DNA of 64,000 nucleotides from Paenilisteria newyorkensis. GTDB lineage: Bacteria; Bacillota; Bacilli; Lactobacillales; Listeriaceae. The translations under genes were made by a program, and so were the position numbers. The DNA lies in NCBI RefSeq assembly GCF_000766145.1, contig NZ_JNFB01000010.1, forward strand, positions 1 through 64,000, read 5' to 3'. The notes under the pieces are model-generated. The model was not told where the DNA came from. It was given only the letters and a program-made list of their open reading frames with translations, and did not search any database. The first letter of the stretch is position 1. Each line of letters opens with the position of its first letter. Shown piece by piece: positions 34,588 to 43,879 of the stretch.

Positions 34588-35934
34588 ATGAAGAAAAACT
34601 GGACGGAAACCCAAGAAACAAACTCGAATTTCAAACGAATCGCGATAAATGGCACGCATTTAGAGGTTGGAAATACAGAATATCCGAGTTATTGCATCGA
34701 TGAATTGAGCCGAATTTTGCCGTCAGAGCTGCATTATTTTGCACTGATAACGCGTGAAGTTGAATTCCCGACGCGGATTGATTACTACCGAAAGTTGTGG
34801 AAGGCTTATGGAGATGTGTTGCCATTTCAGGATAGCATTTTATCGAGAGAATACGTAGAACAAGCGGGGCACACGACTTTCTATGGCGTTATCGAGTTCA
34901 AAGCAAACATCGCCAGCCATATTTTTGATATTATCAGCCAATTTCCAGAAGCCCTTGTATTCGGCGATGAGAGGGCGCTCGATGCGTTGGATATCCCGAG
35001 TATTTTCAGGCAACATGAGGCCAATCACATGATAACCAATGGCCAGCACCCGGTTCAATTTCGCTTTCTCGATGCTGGTTTTGAAGCGTGTCTGTATGTT
35101 GTGATTTCCGATATGAGCAAAGTGAAAGCGATCAACTTTCGAAAAATTGGTGAGCTGGAATCGAACGGATTTCTAATTCCAACTGATGGCTCGGTGATGA
35201 TTGCGAGCATGTATTTAGAAGAGAACCAATGCATTATCAAAAGCGAGACGCGGCAGGCGATTCGGAATCTAGATTTTATCCCAGAAGTTTGGCAGTGTAT
35301 CAGAATAGCCGAAGACGCGCTACTTCTCTGGGTTTGCCCGTTTGTCATGGACAATGAAGAGAAGAACATCATCATAATCAAAAATAGCCTAGCAAAGTTT
35401 GCATTTTGGGGCGATGGACTGGCAGGAATAGAGCAAGTCGGTGACGATTTCTGGCTACTTTTTCATGAAGAAGCGACTACCGATACGACTAGTAATGAAG
35501 GTTTAGCGGTAATTGAGAAAAATGGCACGAGGCGTTTTCCATTGCACCAAACGGCGAGTGGACTTATTTTTGACGGTACGGCGATAGCTTATGATAGCCA
35601 GGCCAAGGAGATTTGGCTTTTTCAATATTCGTGGGAAGGCAAAAATCAGTGTATTTGTATTGAGCCGAGTGGCAGCATTCAGAGGATTATAAATTGCGGC
35701 TACAGCCCAGTTACCGCGACGATAACGGGCAACATTATATGGAGTTGTAATCATAAAAACGTCATACGGCATGATGTGATACAAGAAACGGTGAATCAAT
35801 TTGCGATCACAGATGAGAACGGTAAAGAAATAGAAGTTCAGCATTGTTACGCGTTTGATGGGAAAATCGCAGTAGTGAGCAAAGAAAACATCGTGTATTT
35901 ATTTCAAACGGATAATATACACAGTAAGGGGTGA
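34588..35934 (+). CDS. Unknown protein, 448 residues, possibly beta-propeller
   Basis: Cytoplasmic by sequence: no signal or membrane segment. The first 190 residues are mixed alpha/beta (RIAINGTHLEVGNTEYPS). The rest has repeated strand pairs with Trp-Leu-F motifs (VGDDFWLLFHEE, SQAKEIWLFQYSWEG, GNIIWSCNHKN, GKIAVVSKENIVYLFQ), which suggests a beta-propeller. No family recognised. It follows the small membrane genes by 12 bp, and the next two unknown genes follow it at 7 and 11 bp. Confidence 0.6.
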   Translation: MKKNWTETQETNSNFKRIAINGTHLEVGNTEYPSYCIDELSRILPSELHYFALITREVEFPTRIDYYRKLWKAYGDVLPFQDSILSREYVEQAGHTTFYGVIEFKANIASHIFDIISQFPEALVFGDERALDALDIPSIFRQHEANHMITNGQHPVQFRFLDAGFEACLYVVISDMSKVKAINFRKIGELESNGFLIPTDGSVMIASMYLEENQCIIKSETRQAIRNLDFIPEVWQCIRIAEDALLLWVCPFVMDNEEKNIIIIKNSLAKFAFWGDGLAGIEQVGDDFWLLFHEEATTDTTSNEGLAVIEKNGTRRFPLHQTASGLIFDGTAIAYDSQAKEIWLFQYSWEGKNQCICIEPSGSIQRIINCGYSPVTATITGNIIWSCNHKNVIRHDVIQETVNQFAITDENGKEIEVQHCYAFDGKIAVVSKENIVYLFQTDNIHSKG

Positions 35935-35941
35935 AAAAGTA

Positions 35942-36178
35942 GTGAAAGCTATTCAAAAAAACTTATTATACTATGTTTTAGAGCGTTATCAGAGAGGCCA
36001 ATATATAGAAATTATTGAAAAACAAGGCGAAGATGCACTAGATTCTGAAGCTGTCGAGGATATATTAGATGTGCTGTCATCTCTTTTTATGGAGATCGGC
36101 CTAAAATCGAATGACGAACCTAACAAAATCGGTCTAGATTTAGAGGATTTGATAGATATTATTAACGATGCCGAGTAA
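35942..36178 (+). CDS. Small acidic protein, unknown
   Basis: 78 residues from GTG 35942, with AAGGGGTGA overlapping the previous stop region. Helical and acidic (DILDVLSSLFMEIGL, LDLEDLIDIINDAE). Size, charge and tight placement resemble immunity or partner proteins, but nothing proves this. Confidence 0.6.
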   Translation: MKAIQKNLLYYVLERYQRGQYIEIIEKQGEDALDSEAVEDILDVLSSLFMEIGLKSNDEPNKIGLDLEDLIDIINDAE

Positions 36179-36189
36179 GGAGGAAAAAC

Positions 36190-36750
36190 GTGAGCAAAAG
36201 CTTTGAGACCTATTTCAGTCATAATTTTGGGAAATTACAATTAGAACCACCACTTTTCTATCATGCTCCTGTTGGAATTCGTTTTGAATTAGGTGATCCA
36301 GCAGAAATGGATGAGGAAATCTACTTCAAGCGGGTAAACTACCGAGCAAAACGACTTTTTCAAGAGATATTCGAACCCAGCGACCTGATTTATTTAGTTG
36401 TGGATAAAGATACAGACTCCATTCGACGCTATTTGAAAAATAAAAACTTGAAATACAGCCTGAGTATGGATTCAAACAGCAGAATAATTCTGAAGTGTAA
36501 AATAGAAGATTTACGTTGTATCCGGATGCTACAAGCCATTTTGAATGTAGATTTAATTCGCAAACCGCGATTGCGAGGTCAGTGCTGGTTTATTAATACG
36601 AGGACAAATATTATTTTTCATGCATATGATGACAGAGGCCTCGATATTGTGGGCAACGAGGCGAGTTTGCTTAGATCACTTTATACACAATACCAAGACT
36701 GGATATTAGATTATGATAGAGCGCAAATAGATCATTATTTTATAGAGTGA
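36190..36750 (+). CDS. DUF3885-domain protein
   Basis: 186 residues from GTG 36190 (AAGGAGGAAAAAC before it). It keeps the DUF3885 pattern: GIRFELGDP, YFKRVNYRAKRLFQEIFEPSD, YLVVD in the first half, and INTRTNIIFHAYDDRGLDIVG with WILDYDRAQID at the end. DUF3885 proteins are widespread in Firmicutes, often near toxin-immunity genes; their activity is not known. Last gene of the 33.8-36.75 kb run. Confidence 0.8.
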   Translation: MSKSFETYFSHNFGKLQLEPPLFYHAPVGIRFELGDPAEMDEEIYFKRVNYRAKRLFQEIFEPSDLIYLVVDKDTDSIRRYLKNKNLKYSLSMDSNSRIILKCKIEDLRCIRMLQAILNVDLIRKPRLRGQCWFINTRTNIIFHAYDDRGLDIVGNEASLLRSLYTQYQDWILDYDRAQIDHYFIE

Positions 36751-36765
36751 GCTTTATTGAAAAAG

Positions 36766-37512
36766 TTATCCACAGAAAAATGAGTGGTTGTGAATAAAAT
36801 TTAAATAAAGATAACTAGATAACTCATTATGTATTGCAATATAAGGATTTGTTGATAAGTTTTCAATAATAATGATATTTAAAAACATGTGGATAACCTG
36901 TGCATAAGAATATTAGTGAATATCAATATGTCGTAGAGAACGTGTATTCGGACACGAAATGTAGAAATGCTTGTGGATATATATATTAAAGATGGGGATA
37001 ACTTGTGTGTAACAACTTAAAAATCTGGGGATAAGTTAAAAAGTAAAAAATTATAGCTGAAAACCGAAAAAATAAGGATTAAAATATACAAAAAATAGAT
37101 ATTTGGCTAAAAATCGATAAATAAATTAGAAAAATTCGAATTAAATTGGATGTTGGTTGACGCCCAACCGGATTACACCTATCATAATAAGTAATGTAAG
37201 TGGATAAATACATACACAAAGTGTGGTTATCCACAGTTTGTGTCATAAGAAAGAAGGAATAGCAGTGGGAAAGCCAATTTATAGTTGTGAAGAACATATC
37301 GAAGAAGCGCTAGATGACTGGGTTTACGGAGTGGAAACGGTTCCTGAGTTCACGCTAGTGGATAAGTCGGAAAATCTGTGGATAACCTGTGGATACTGTG
37401 AAAATAGAGCGATATATATGGTAGGGAACGAATGTTCAGACACAAAATGTAGAAGTTGATTGTGGATATGTGGATAATTTCTGTGGATAAAATGTGAGTA
37501 AGGGGTGGATAA
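36766..37512. promoter_or_regulatory. DnaA-box cluster upstream of rlmH
   Basis: Seven perfect TTATNCACA sites: plus strand at 36766 and 37227; minus strand at 36888, 36899, 37377, 37469 and 37482. At least eight one-mismatch sites accompany them (for example 36972, 36993, 37026, 37199, 37357, 37388, 37461, 37504). The stretch 37020-37145 between them is very A+T-rich. The cluster runs through a small gene. Bacillus subtilis has origin-proximal DnaA-box clusters that titrate DnaA, one of them near yydA (rlmH), so this is probably a regulatory DnaA sink. From 36751 to 37264 no gene is visible. Confidence 0.82.
37265..37459 (+). CDS. CxxH/CxxC zinc-ribbon-like small protein
   Basis: 64 residues from GTG 37265 (AGAAGGAAT before it). 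It has CEEH near the N-terminus and CGYC plus a later C-x4-C (CSDTKC). This fits the CxxH/CxxC family (TIGR04129, Bacillus YyzF), which sits directly before rlmH in many Bacillales. Metal binding is likely; function unknown. Several DnaA-box-like sites lie inside its codons, so the sequence serves two roles. Confidence 0.8.
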   Translation: MGKPIYSCEEHIEEALDDWVYGVETVPEFTLVDKSENLWITCGYCENRAIYMVGNECSDTKCRS

Positions 37513-37515
37513 GCT

Positions 37516-37995
37516 ATGAATATACAGATTTTAACGGTAGGAAAATTGAAAGAGAAATACTTGATTCAAGGGATTGCGGAGTATACCAAGCGTTTAGGTC
37601 CGTATGCCAAGGTGACGATTGTAGAAGTGCCAGATGAGAAAGCTCCAGAAGTGTTGAGTGATGCCGAAATGGTGCAAGTGAAGAACAAAGAAGGGGAACG
37701 GATTTTAGCGAAGATTGCGGATGATGTTCATGTGATTGCGCTGGCGATTGACGGGAAGCAGAAGAGTAGTGAGGAATTTGCAGAAGGCTTGGATCGATTG
37801 GCTACATATGGAAAGAGCAAGGTAGCGTTTGTGATTGGCGGTTCGCTGGGGTTGAGTGATGCGGTTTTGAAGAGGAGTGATGAGAAATTGTCATTTGGCA
37901 GACTGACTTTGCCGCACCAGTTAATGAGATTAGTTTTGGTGGAGCAGGTTTACCGGGCGTTTCGGATTAATCGTGGGGAACCGTATCATAAATAA
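37516..37995 (+). CDS. rlmH: 23S rRNA (pseudouridine-1915-N3)-methyltransferase RlmH
   Basis: SPOUT methyltransferase, 159 residues, the exact family length. It methylates pseudouridine 1915 of 23S rRNA on the 70S ribosome. VGKLKEKYL, the AGIAEYxKR-like block, [21 protein letters not shown] and the C-terminal knot [28 protein letters not shown] are all intact. In staphylococci its 3' end is the SCC insertion site; here no such element follows. Confidence 0.97.
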   Translation: MNIQILTVGKLKEKYLIQGIAEYTKRLGPYAKVTIVEVPDEKAPEVLSDAEMVQVKNKEGERILAKIADDVHVIALAIDGKQKSSEEFAEGLDRLATYGKSKVAFVIGGSLGLSDAVLKRSDEKLSFGRLTLPHQLMRLVLVEQVYRAFRINRGEPYHK

Positions 37996-38344
37996 TGATA
38001 TTTTTTTGATGGGAATGGCTTTATAGAGCTGTTTGCGGAAGTAGGTATTTAGATTCGTTTTTTCGGGGTTAAGTGAGGCTGTATCGGGAGTGACTGGTAC
38101 GCCTTGTTTTTGTGTTCTCAGAATGTAGTAGACAACCAGTATGCAAATGATATCAAATACTAATCTAAAAAAAGATTGTCCCTTTTTCGAGAATTTGTGT
38201 ATAATCTATCAAAGTTCATAAATTTGTCATATTTAAAACCTGAATAGTCAAGATATATCAGATTAGACGACAACTAAAATGCAAAATTATATGCTAGACT
38301 GTCCTTATCGCATAAAAAAATTTAATTTAAAGGAGAAAAATATA
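37996..38344 (+). other. Non-coding gap with promoter and long leader
   Basis: No gene is visible. TTGTCC (38176-38181), an 18-nt spacer and TATAAT (38200-38205, with TGTG before it) form a good promoter for the next gene, leaving a leader of about 130 nt. AAAGGAG at 38329-38335 sets the start at 38345. The first 150 bases after rlmH show no clear terminator. Confidence 0.6.
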
Positions 38345-40354
38345 ATGATAGAGATGAAAAGAAATAACGTAAAAGATTTTGGTGCGTTAGGTGACGGAAA
38401 AACAGATGATACATTAGCTATACAGAAGGCGATTGATGATTTGTACAAATCACCGATTGAAGGTAATTCCAATTTGTTCAAGGAGGGTGGAATTGTATAT
38501 TTTCCTGCAGGACAATATGTGGTTAGCAAGACGATTTACATAACAAAAGCAGGGGTTTCTTTGGAAGGAGATACGGCTACTACAAGTGCAATTATTCCAA
38601 AAGGTGAGCTTAAAGATCAAAAAATTTATTTTGATAATAAATTAACAGGAAATTCAGTATTTGATTTTGTCTACTATAATATGGCTGGAACGACAGGAAG
38701 CAGAAGTTTTATTCGTAATATTAGTATGAAAAATTTGAGTTTTAACTTGTCAAATATAGACAAAACAACAATAATACGCATTTTAAGACCATATGATTTA
38801 TGCATATTTGAAAGTCTAATATTCACTAATATCAGAGGTACAGCAATCGAAGCTATTAGTGAATATCCTGATAATCCCAATCCTCCAGCAAAAGGGTTGG
38901 GACAAGGCCTTATATTACGGGATATTCATGTAGATAATAGTAGTACAGTATTAGACTCTTTAAAAGATGGAAATTATGTCACTTTTAATAAATTACTAGA
39001 TAAAGGGCGTCCACAAGATGCAGAGGCTCCTGTTATCCATTTAGAAAATATAAATGAAAGTAGTTTGACCAACGTTAAAATCATTACTTGTGGTGTAGAG
39101 GTTGATTTAGAAGGAAACGTAGTGAGAGAGGATGGGAAAACTAAAGTTGCTCACACATCACGTATAGGTGTTTTAACAGAAGGGTGTCAAGGAATTACAA
39201 TTAAAGAATCCGCCTTTGCTCAATTTTCTAAACCTAGTATTCAAATTCAAAGAGGAACGTACGGTAAACAACAGGCTAGCTTATTTCACTTTATTCAAGG
39301 AAATACATTTGAAGAAATAACAGGTGGTGGAATTAAGATTGATGGGGGAAACGAGTCGGGAAGGAAAGGCGTCAGCGAAATAACCATTTCTGAAAACAGG
39401 TTTCTAGGCAATAGCAAGTCACAGTATTTTTATATGATTGACAACTGCGATTTAATAACCATCCGTGATCGTTGTTCTGTTTTTATTGGAGAAGGTGCTA
39501 TGAATACTACGGTATATGCTGTGGATATCAATCGCTTAGAAGATGATCCTAAAATATTAGACAAAGGTATCCGTAGTATTATTATGGGACGTAAATATAA
39601 TTTTATAGATGGCACGGATGCCTATACTTTTTCTACAAGGGTAGTGCCAAATCGATTTACTGTTCCAGTGATTGAAAAAATGTTGCTCATGAGAGAGGAA
39701 TCACAAAAAATACTGGGAGATATGGTACTCATTCAAGATAAGCAAAAAGGGACAGAGCAGTTAGCTGTATTGAAAACTTGGAAAGATGGGTCTTTAAGAT
39801 GGGTAAATATGCAAGACGAATTAATTTTCGCTTCCAAAATTGTTAGTATAAACGATTTCTATGCGACTGCTAATTCTATTAAGGGTTCATGTAATGGAAT
39901 AGAGAATATCGCAAAATTACGTATTACAGCCCACTATAGAAGTGGTAAAGAATCAACAATTGTGTTAGGTGGGAATATCAATCTGGATGGGGTCTTTGAT
40001 TTTTATATTTTGGGTAAAGGAATTGATGTTCTTGATTGCTCTTTTTTGATACTAGACGTCTTGGATCGTGATAACAATATTTTGGATAGCAAGGAAATAC
40101 AAATACAATTCAATGAAAGCATTACAGTAGATCCCTATTCTTTTAAAACCTCATATATCACAGGAACTTACTCAAGCCTCATCAAGTCAATAAAATTAGT
40201 ATCGACAAAAGTTACAGCAGGAGGAACGCTAACAAACGGTACATTCAAATTCTACGCGATTGGCAATATGGACAAAGCTGTTACATGTGTTATAAAAGGT
40301 TATGATGCTAACGGAAATGAACGTGCTAGTACGGTTGTACCAATAGTAGATTAG
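38345..40354 (+). CDS. Beta-helix protein with C-terminal Ig-like repeats, no signal peptide
   Basis: 669 residues from ATG 38345; the upstream in-frame ATG at 38279 lacks a ribosome binding site. The N-terminus VKDFGALGDGKTDDTLAIQKAI with GGIVYFPAGQYVVSKTI is the Pectate_lyase_3 entry motif. A long parallel beta-helix runs to about residue 430. A short link (DKQKGTEQLAVLKTWKDGSLRW) and two divergent Ig-like repeats (SINDFYATANSIKGS onward; YITGTYSSLIKSIKL with TFKFYAIGN) end it. No signal peptide, so export would need another route, or it acts on lysis. Possibly a glycan lyase or depolymerase. First gene of the second glycan locus. Confidence 0.8.
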   Translation: MIEMKRNNVKDFGALGDGKTDDTLAIQKAIDDLYKSPIEGNSNLFKEGGIVYFPAGQYVVSKTIYITKAGVSLEGDTATTSAIIPKGELKDQKIYFDNKLTGNSVFDFVYYNMAGTTGSRSFIRNISMKNLSFNLSNIDKTTIIRILRPYDLCIFESLIFTNIRGTAIEAISEYPDNPNPPAKGLGQGLILRDIHVDNSSTVLDSLKDGNYVTFNKLLDKGRPQDAEAPVIHLENINESSLTNVKIITCGVEVDLEGNVVREDGKTKVAHTSRIGVLTEGCQGITIKESAFAQFSKPSIQIQRGTYGKQQASLFHFIQGNTFEEITGGGIKIDGGNESGRKGVSEITISENRFLGNSKSQYFYMIDNCDLITIRDRCSVFIGEGAMNTTVYAVDINRLEDDPKILDKGIRSIIMGRKYNFIDGTDAYTFSTRVVPNRFTVPVIEKMLLMREESQKILGDMVLIQDKQKGTEQLAVLKTWKDGSLRWVNMQDELIFASKIVSINDFYATANSIKGSCNGIENIAKLRITAHYRSGKESTIVLGGNINLDGVFDFYILGKGIDVLDCSFLILDVLDRDNNILDSKEIQIQFNESITVDPYSFKTSYITGTYSSLIKSIKLVSTKVTAGGTLTNGTFKFYAIGNMDKAVTCVIKGYDANGNERASTVVPIVD

Positions 40355-40383
40355 TTACAAATGGTTTTAACAGGGGGGAAATT

Positions 40384-41160
40384 ATGAGAAAATTACTTAG
40401 AGCAAAAGTGAAAGATCTTTATTTCACTTTTGCTCAAAGGAAAAAGAAAATGTCAAATGGAATAGAATTAACCTATTTACATCAAGGAAGACACTCTAGT
40501 AAGCAATTGATAGTGGTTTTTAGTTCTCTAACTAAAGAGCGTAAATATACCTTTAATTACATTCGAACACTAAAGAATGTTCCTTGTCAGCGCTTGTTTA
40601 TTCTTGATAACTTTGGCTTGGATAAGAGAGGTGTATTCTATCTTGGAGAAAATGGAAACATGGAGGTAAGAGATGCAGTAGAAGAATTGATTCGACAAAT
40701 TATAAGAAAGAATAAAATCAAAAACACCGCCTTCTCAGGATCATCAAAAGGAGCATTTGCAGCGTTATACTTAGGTATACGTATGGGTGTTCAAAATATT
40801 ATAGTGGGCTCTCCGATTGTGCATATTAGAACATTTTTAGAAGGAATTGCAAATGAAAAATCCCTGTTTAGAGTTATGTCACAATCACAAAATAAGTTAG
40901 ACATGTACGATAAATTGTTAATAAACACTATTGCTAATTACGATTATAAAGGTAAGGTTTATTTGCAGTACTCATTGAATGAAGAGATTTATAAATTGCA
41001 TATTCAAGGTCTGATAACACAGTTAAAGCAACATGATTATGAATTAGTATTAGACAAACAAGCCTATCCTATGCACGAGGATGCACGTCTATTTTTTCCT
41101 GATTTTCTCAAAGAAAAAACAGAAATATGCATCAATGGAGGGGGATTACATGATTCATAA
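40384..41160 (+). CDS. Alpha/beta-hydrolase-fold protein, Asp2/XcbB-like
   Basis: 258 residues. LIVVFSSL, then RLFILDNFG, then the nucleophile elbow FSGSSKGAFAALY with probable Ser in GSSKG, and a late MHEDARLFF with a candidate His. This pattern fits hydrolase-fold glycan-modifying proteins such as Asp2 (an acetyltransferase of accessory Sec systems) and XcbB/CpsF capsule proteins. It probably modifies the glycan made by this locus. AGGGGGG before the ATG. It overlaps the following LicD gene by 11 nt. Confidence 0.6.
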   Translation: MRKLLRAKVKDLYFTFAQRKKKMSNGIELTYLHQGRHSSKQLIVVFSSLTKERKYTFNYIRTLKNVPCQRLFILDNFGLDKRGVFYLGENGNMEVRDAVEELIRQIIRKNKIKNTAFSGSSKGAFAALYLGIRMGVQNIIVGSPIVHIRTFLEGIANEKSLFRVMSQSQNKLDMYDKLLINTIANYDYKGKVYLQYSLNEEIYKLHIQGLITQLKQHDYELVLDKQAYPMHEDARLFFPDFLKEKTEICINGGGLHDS

Positions 41161-41932
41161 GATTAGAAAAGTCCAATTGGAAATTTTAGATGAAATTATA
41201 ACTATATTAGAAGAGCATCAACTAGTTTATACTCTAGACGGGGGAACTCTTTTAGGAAGTTTTATCAATGAAGGATTTGGGAAGTTTGACGATGATATAG
41301 ATATAGCTATGCCAAGAAAAGACTATGAAAGATTAGTGGAAATATTTCATGGGGTGGTTAGCTCAAATCTTTATGGGGAAGAACAGCGACTGGTTAAAGG
41401 ATATCATTTGGTTTTTATGAAAATAAGGAAGAGAAATACCCATTATACACTAGATGATTTTGAAACAGCAGAAGAAATATTTATCGATATTTTTCCCTTA
41501 GATTATGTTTCATCAGATAAAGGTTTATTACTAAAGTTCAAGCAGTTTGTTGTACAAAAATTGAAAGCAATCATTTTCTTTAAAAGAAGCAGCAAGTTGA
41601 GTTTTGGCTCCAAGAAAAGGAGAATGAAGCAGATTGCTGTGAAAATACTAGTACCAATGAGTGCTTTCGCAGCATATAAACTATTTCGAAGGATAACCAT
41701 TAGATGGGAAACTGGATTTTTCACTAATTATGCTGGTAAGAAAGGTAAACAAGGAGGTATCCCTTTTTCTATTGATGATTATTTTCCATTAAAGAATGGA
41801 TTATTTGAAGGGAAAATCTATAAGATTCCTGCTAACTCCCAAAGAGTGATAGAAAAAGTCTATGGTTCAAAGGGTATACAGTCGTATCGAGAAAAATATA
41901 AATACCAACATTTAAACAATAAAATAGATTAG
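41150..41932 (+). CDS. LicD-family phosphotransferase (second copy)
   Basis: 260 residues from ATG 41150 (GGAGGGGG before it). VYTLDGGTLLGSFINEGFGKFDDDIDIAMPRKDYE is split here as the GGTLLG block and the metal-binding FDDDIDIAMPR. It is clearly related to the LicD at 5862-6719 but diverged. No cytidylyltransferase gene accompanies it here, so it may share the CDP-donor made by the 6716-7153 product. Overlaps the hydrolase gene. Confidence 0.85.
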   Translation: MIHKIRKVQLEILDEIITILEEHQLVYTLDGGTLLGSFINEGFGKFDDDIDIAMPRKDYERLVEIFHGVVSSNLYGEEQRLVKGYHLVFMKIRKRNTHYTLDDFETAEEIFIDIFPLDYVSSDKGLLLKFKQFVVQKLKAIIFFKRSSKLSFGSKKRRMKQIAVKILVPMSAFAAYKLFRRITIRWETGFFTNYAGKKGKQGGIPFSIDDYFPLKNGLFEGKIYKIPANSQRVIEKVYGSKGIQSYREKYKYQHLNNKID

Positions 41933-42086
41933 GCGAGTGAATGAAGATTTGATATTTTGGGAGAACGTATAGAGCCGACTATGCAAGCGAAGCTTGTTCA
42001 AGCAAAGAGAAATAGGTTATACCAACCAATTTCAAGAAAGGCAAGCCAAAGACTGTTGGTAATAAACAAACCTTGGCGGTGATATA

Positions 42087-43460
42087 ATGAACAAAGACAT
42101 GAAAAAAAACATACTTATCGGCGTCGGGATGCAGAGTGTATATTTGTTAGCATCTTTTGGAATTCGGACTTTATTTATTCACACACTAGGTGAGGTATAT
42201 GTGGGAATGGACAGGTTGTTTTCCAATATTCTAACCTTGCTTTCTTTCGCAGAGCTCGGAATTGGCGAGGCGATTATATTCCAGTTGTACAAGCCTGTTG
42301 TTCAAAAAAATTATGATAAGGCTAGGGATTTCCTACTTTTTTATCGGAAAATTTATCGATGGATTGGGAGCCTTATTTTTGTTTTGGGATTGTGCTTGGT
42401 TCCTTATATTATGAGTCTCTTTTTACTAGGTGAGGCGGGAAACGTTGAGGTTGGGCTAATCTTTATCCTATATGTTGCTAATACAAGCCTTAGCTATTTC
42501 TTTACGTACCGGAAAGCCTTGTTTTTAGTACAGCAGCAAGAATATATTAATGTGCTCTATAAACAAGGCAGTTTTTTAGTTCAAGCTGCGTTGCAAGGGG
42601 GTTATTTGTATGCGACACACGACTTGATTGGCTTTTTGGTTATTCAAATCTTGTGTACTTTGTTGTTTAATGTATTTCAATCTATGTATGCTTATCGAAA
42701 GTTTCCAGAGTATTTGGAGGGGCGACCAAATCTGCTTGAAAAAGTAGAAATCCAGGCTATTGTGGAGAATGTGAAAGGGATAGTTCTTTATATGGCGAGT
42801 GGTGCTTTGGTTCTTGGTACGGAGAGCATTTTTATCACGTATTTTTTAGGGTTACAAATGACGGGGATATACTCAAACTATACACTTATTTTTACTGCGG
42901 TTGTAAGTATTCTTGCAAAGGCTATACGAGGCTTGCTCGGTTCCCTCGGACAAATAAATGCTAAAAATGACTTGGCGCAATCGTATCGTATCTTTAATAA
43001 GTTATATTTGGTAATTGGACTTGTCTATGGTGTGATAGGGTTATTGCTGTTCTTCCTTGTGAATCCGTTTATTGAACTGTGGATTGGAGAAGGCTTTATT
43101 TTACCGCAATATGTGGTGCTTGTCCTTGTCATTCAATTTTTTATCAATGGTATGCAGTATCCCGCGTATTTATACAGGACAACGCTAGGGTTATATACGA
43201 ATGGGCGACTCTCACCCGTGTTCTTAATTTTAATTTATGGGGCATTATCAGTCTTGTTAATACCGCAGATTGGTGTGGCTGGGAGTGCGATGAGTATGTT
43301 CGTAGCACGGCTATGCACGACGACGTGGGTGGATCCATATCTTGTGTTCCACGATTTTTTCAAACGCAAAAGTGGTAGATTTATAGGGCGGCATTATGGT
43401 ATTATCATGGGAAGTGTGGTTATTTTTGGTTTGCTGACAATCACTATTTGGGGTATATGA
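42087..43460 (+). CDS. Polysaccharide flippase (Wzx-like, second copy)
   Basis: 457 residues, about 12 membrane segments. It shares the start (KKNILIGVGMQSVYLL), MDRLFSNILTLLSFAELGIGEAIIF, and the late FINGMQYPAYLYRTTLGL and TTTWVDPYLVF with the flippase at 7262, so they are paralogues. It is about 50 residues shorter at the C-terminus. Together with the upstream LicD it implies a second exported, lipid-linked glycan. The 154-bp gap before it holds no gene; a possible TATACC -10 lies near 42016. Confidence 0.85.
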   Translation: MNKDMKKNILIGVGMQSVYLLASFGIRTLFIHTLGEVYVGMDRLFSNILTLLSFAELGIGEAIIFQLYKPVVQKNYDKARDFLLFYRKIYRWIGSLIFVLGLCLVPYIMSLFLLGEAGNVEVGLIFILYVANTSLSYFFTYRKALFLVQQQEYINVLYKQGSFLVQAALQGGYLYATHDLIGFLVIQILCTLLFNVFQSMYAYRKFPEYLEGRPNLLEKVEIQAIVENVKGIVLYMASGALVLGTESIFITYFLGLQMTGIYSNYTLIFTAVVSILAKAIRGLLGSLGQINAKNDLAQSYRIFNKLYLVIGLVYGVIGLLLFFLVNPFIELWIGEGFILPQYVVLVLVIQFFINGMQYPAYLYRTTLGLYTNGRLSPVFLILIYGALSVLLIPQIGVAGSAMSMFVARLCTTTWVDPYLVFHDFFKRKSGRFIGRHYGIIMGSVVIFGLLTITIWGI

Positions 43461-43506
43461 GAGTGTATTGAGAACGATTGGTGCGCTCTTTTTTGTGTTG
43501 AGAGGC

Positions 43507-43535
43507 TGTACACTTGGGGAAATATTGCATATAAT
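43507..43535 (+). promoter_or_regulatory. Promoter of the LXG toxin operon
   Basis: TGTACA (43507-43512), a 17-nt spacer and a perfect TATAAT (43530-43535) lie 29 nt before the first gene. Confidence 0.65.
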
Positions 43536-43563
43536 AGAAGAATACAGATATGGGAGGGGTTAC

Positions 43564-43869
43564 ATGAGTCAGATAAAAAGTAATCTTGGACGGGCGAATC
43601 AGGTGGCGACTTCGATGGGACATGCGGGAGATGCGATGCGGCAATCGGGTTCGAAGCAAGTGCAATTGGCGAATCGGACGAGTGTGAAGGTGAGTCATGA
43701 CGCCAAACAGAGCTCGGATAAAGCTAAGCAATTGATGATGCAATTGGGTAAGAGTTTTGGGCGAGACGTGGCGCATATTCGTTCGGTCGCGCAGGAGTTT
43801 GAACGGGTGGATCGCGAAGTTGGGAACGGGCTTGATTTTTCGGGGACAGCTCCACGTATTGGGAAATGA
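43564..43869 (+). CDS. Lap1-like helical partner of the LXG toxin (TIGR04197/DUF3130 type)
   Basis: 101 residues from ATG 43564 (GGGAGGGG before it). Small, helical, WXG100-like in size: MSQIKSNLGRANQVATSMGHAGDAMRQ. First genes of LXG loci in Listeria and streptococci encode such proteins (TIGR04197/DUF3130, Lap1), which bind the LXG domain and target it to the type VII secretion system. No ESX machinery gene lies in the window, so the apparatus must be elsewhere. Confidence 0.75.
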   Translation: MSQIKSNLGRANQVATSMGHAGDAMRQSGSKQVQLANRTSVKVSHDAKQSSDKAKQLMMQLGKSFGRDVAHIRSVAQEFERVDREVGNGLDFSGTAPRIGK

Positions 43870-43879
43870 GGGATGGCAG

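Noticed and set aside
36766-37512. DnaA-box cluster as the replication origin itself
   Set aside because: No dnaA or dnaN gene lies next to it, and clusters near rlmH are known outside oriC in Bacillus; a titration or control site fits better.
37960-38010. The 3' end of rlmH reads TATCATAAATAATGA, close to the staphylococcal SCC attachment core
   Set aside because: The bases encode the conserved RlmH C-terminus. No second copy was found downstream and the recombinase at 46623 is not a typical Ccr, so there is no evidence for an SCC-like element.
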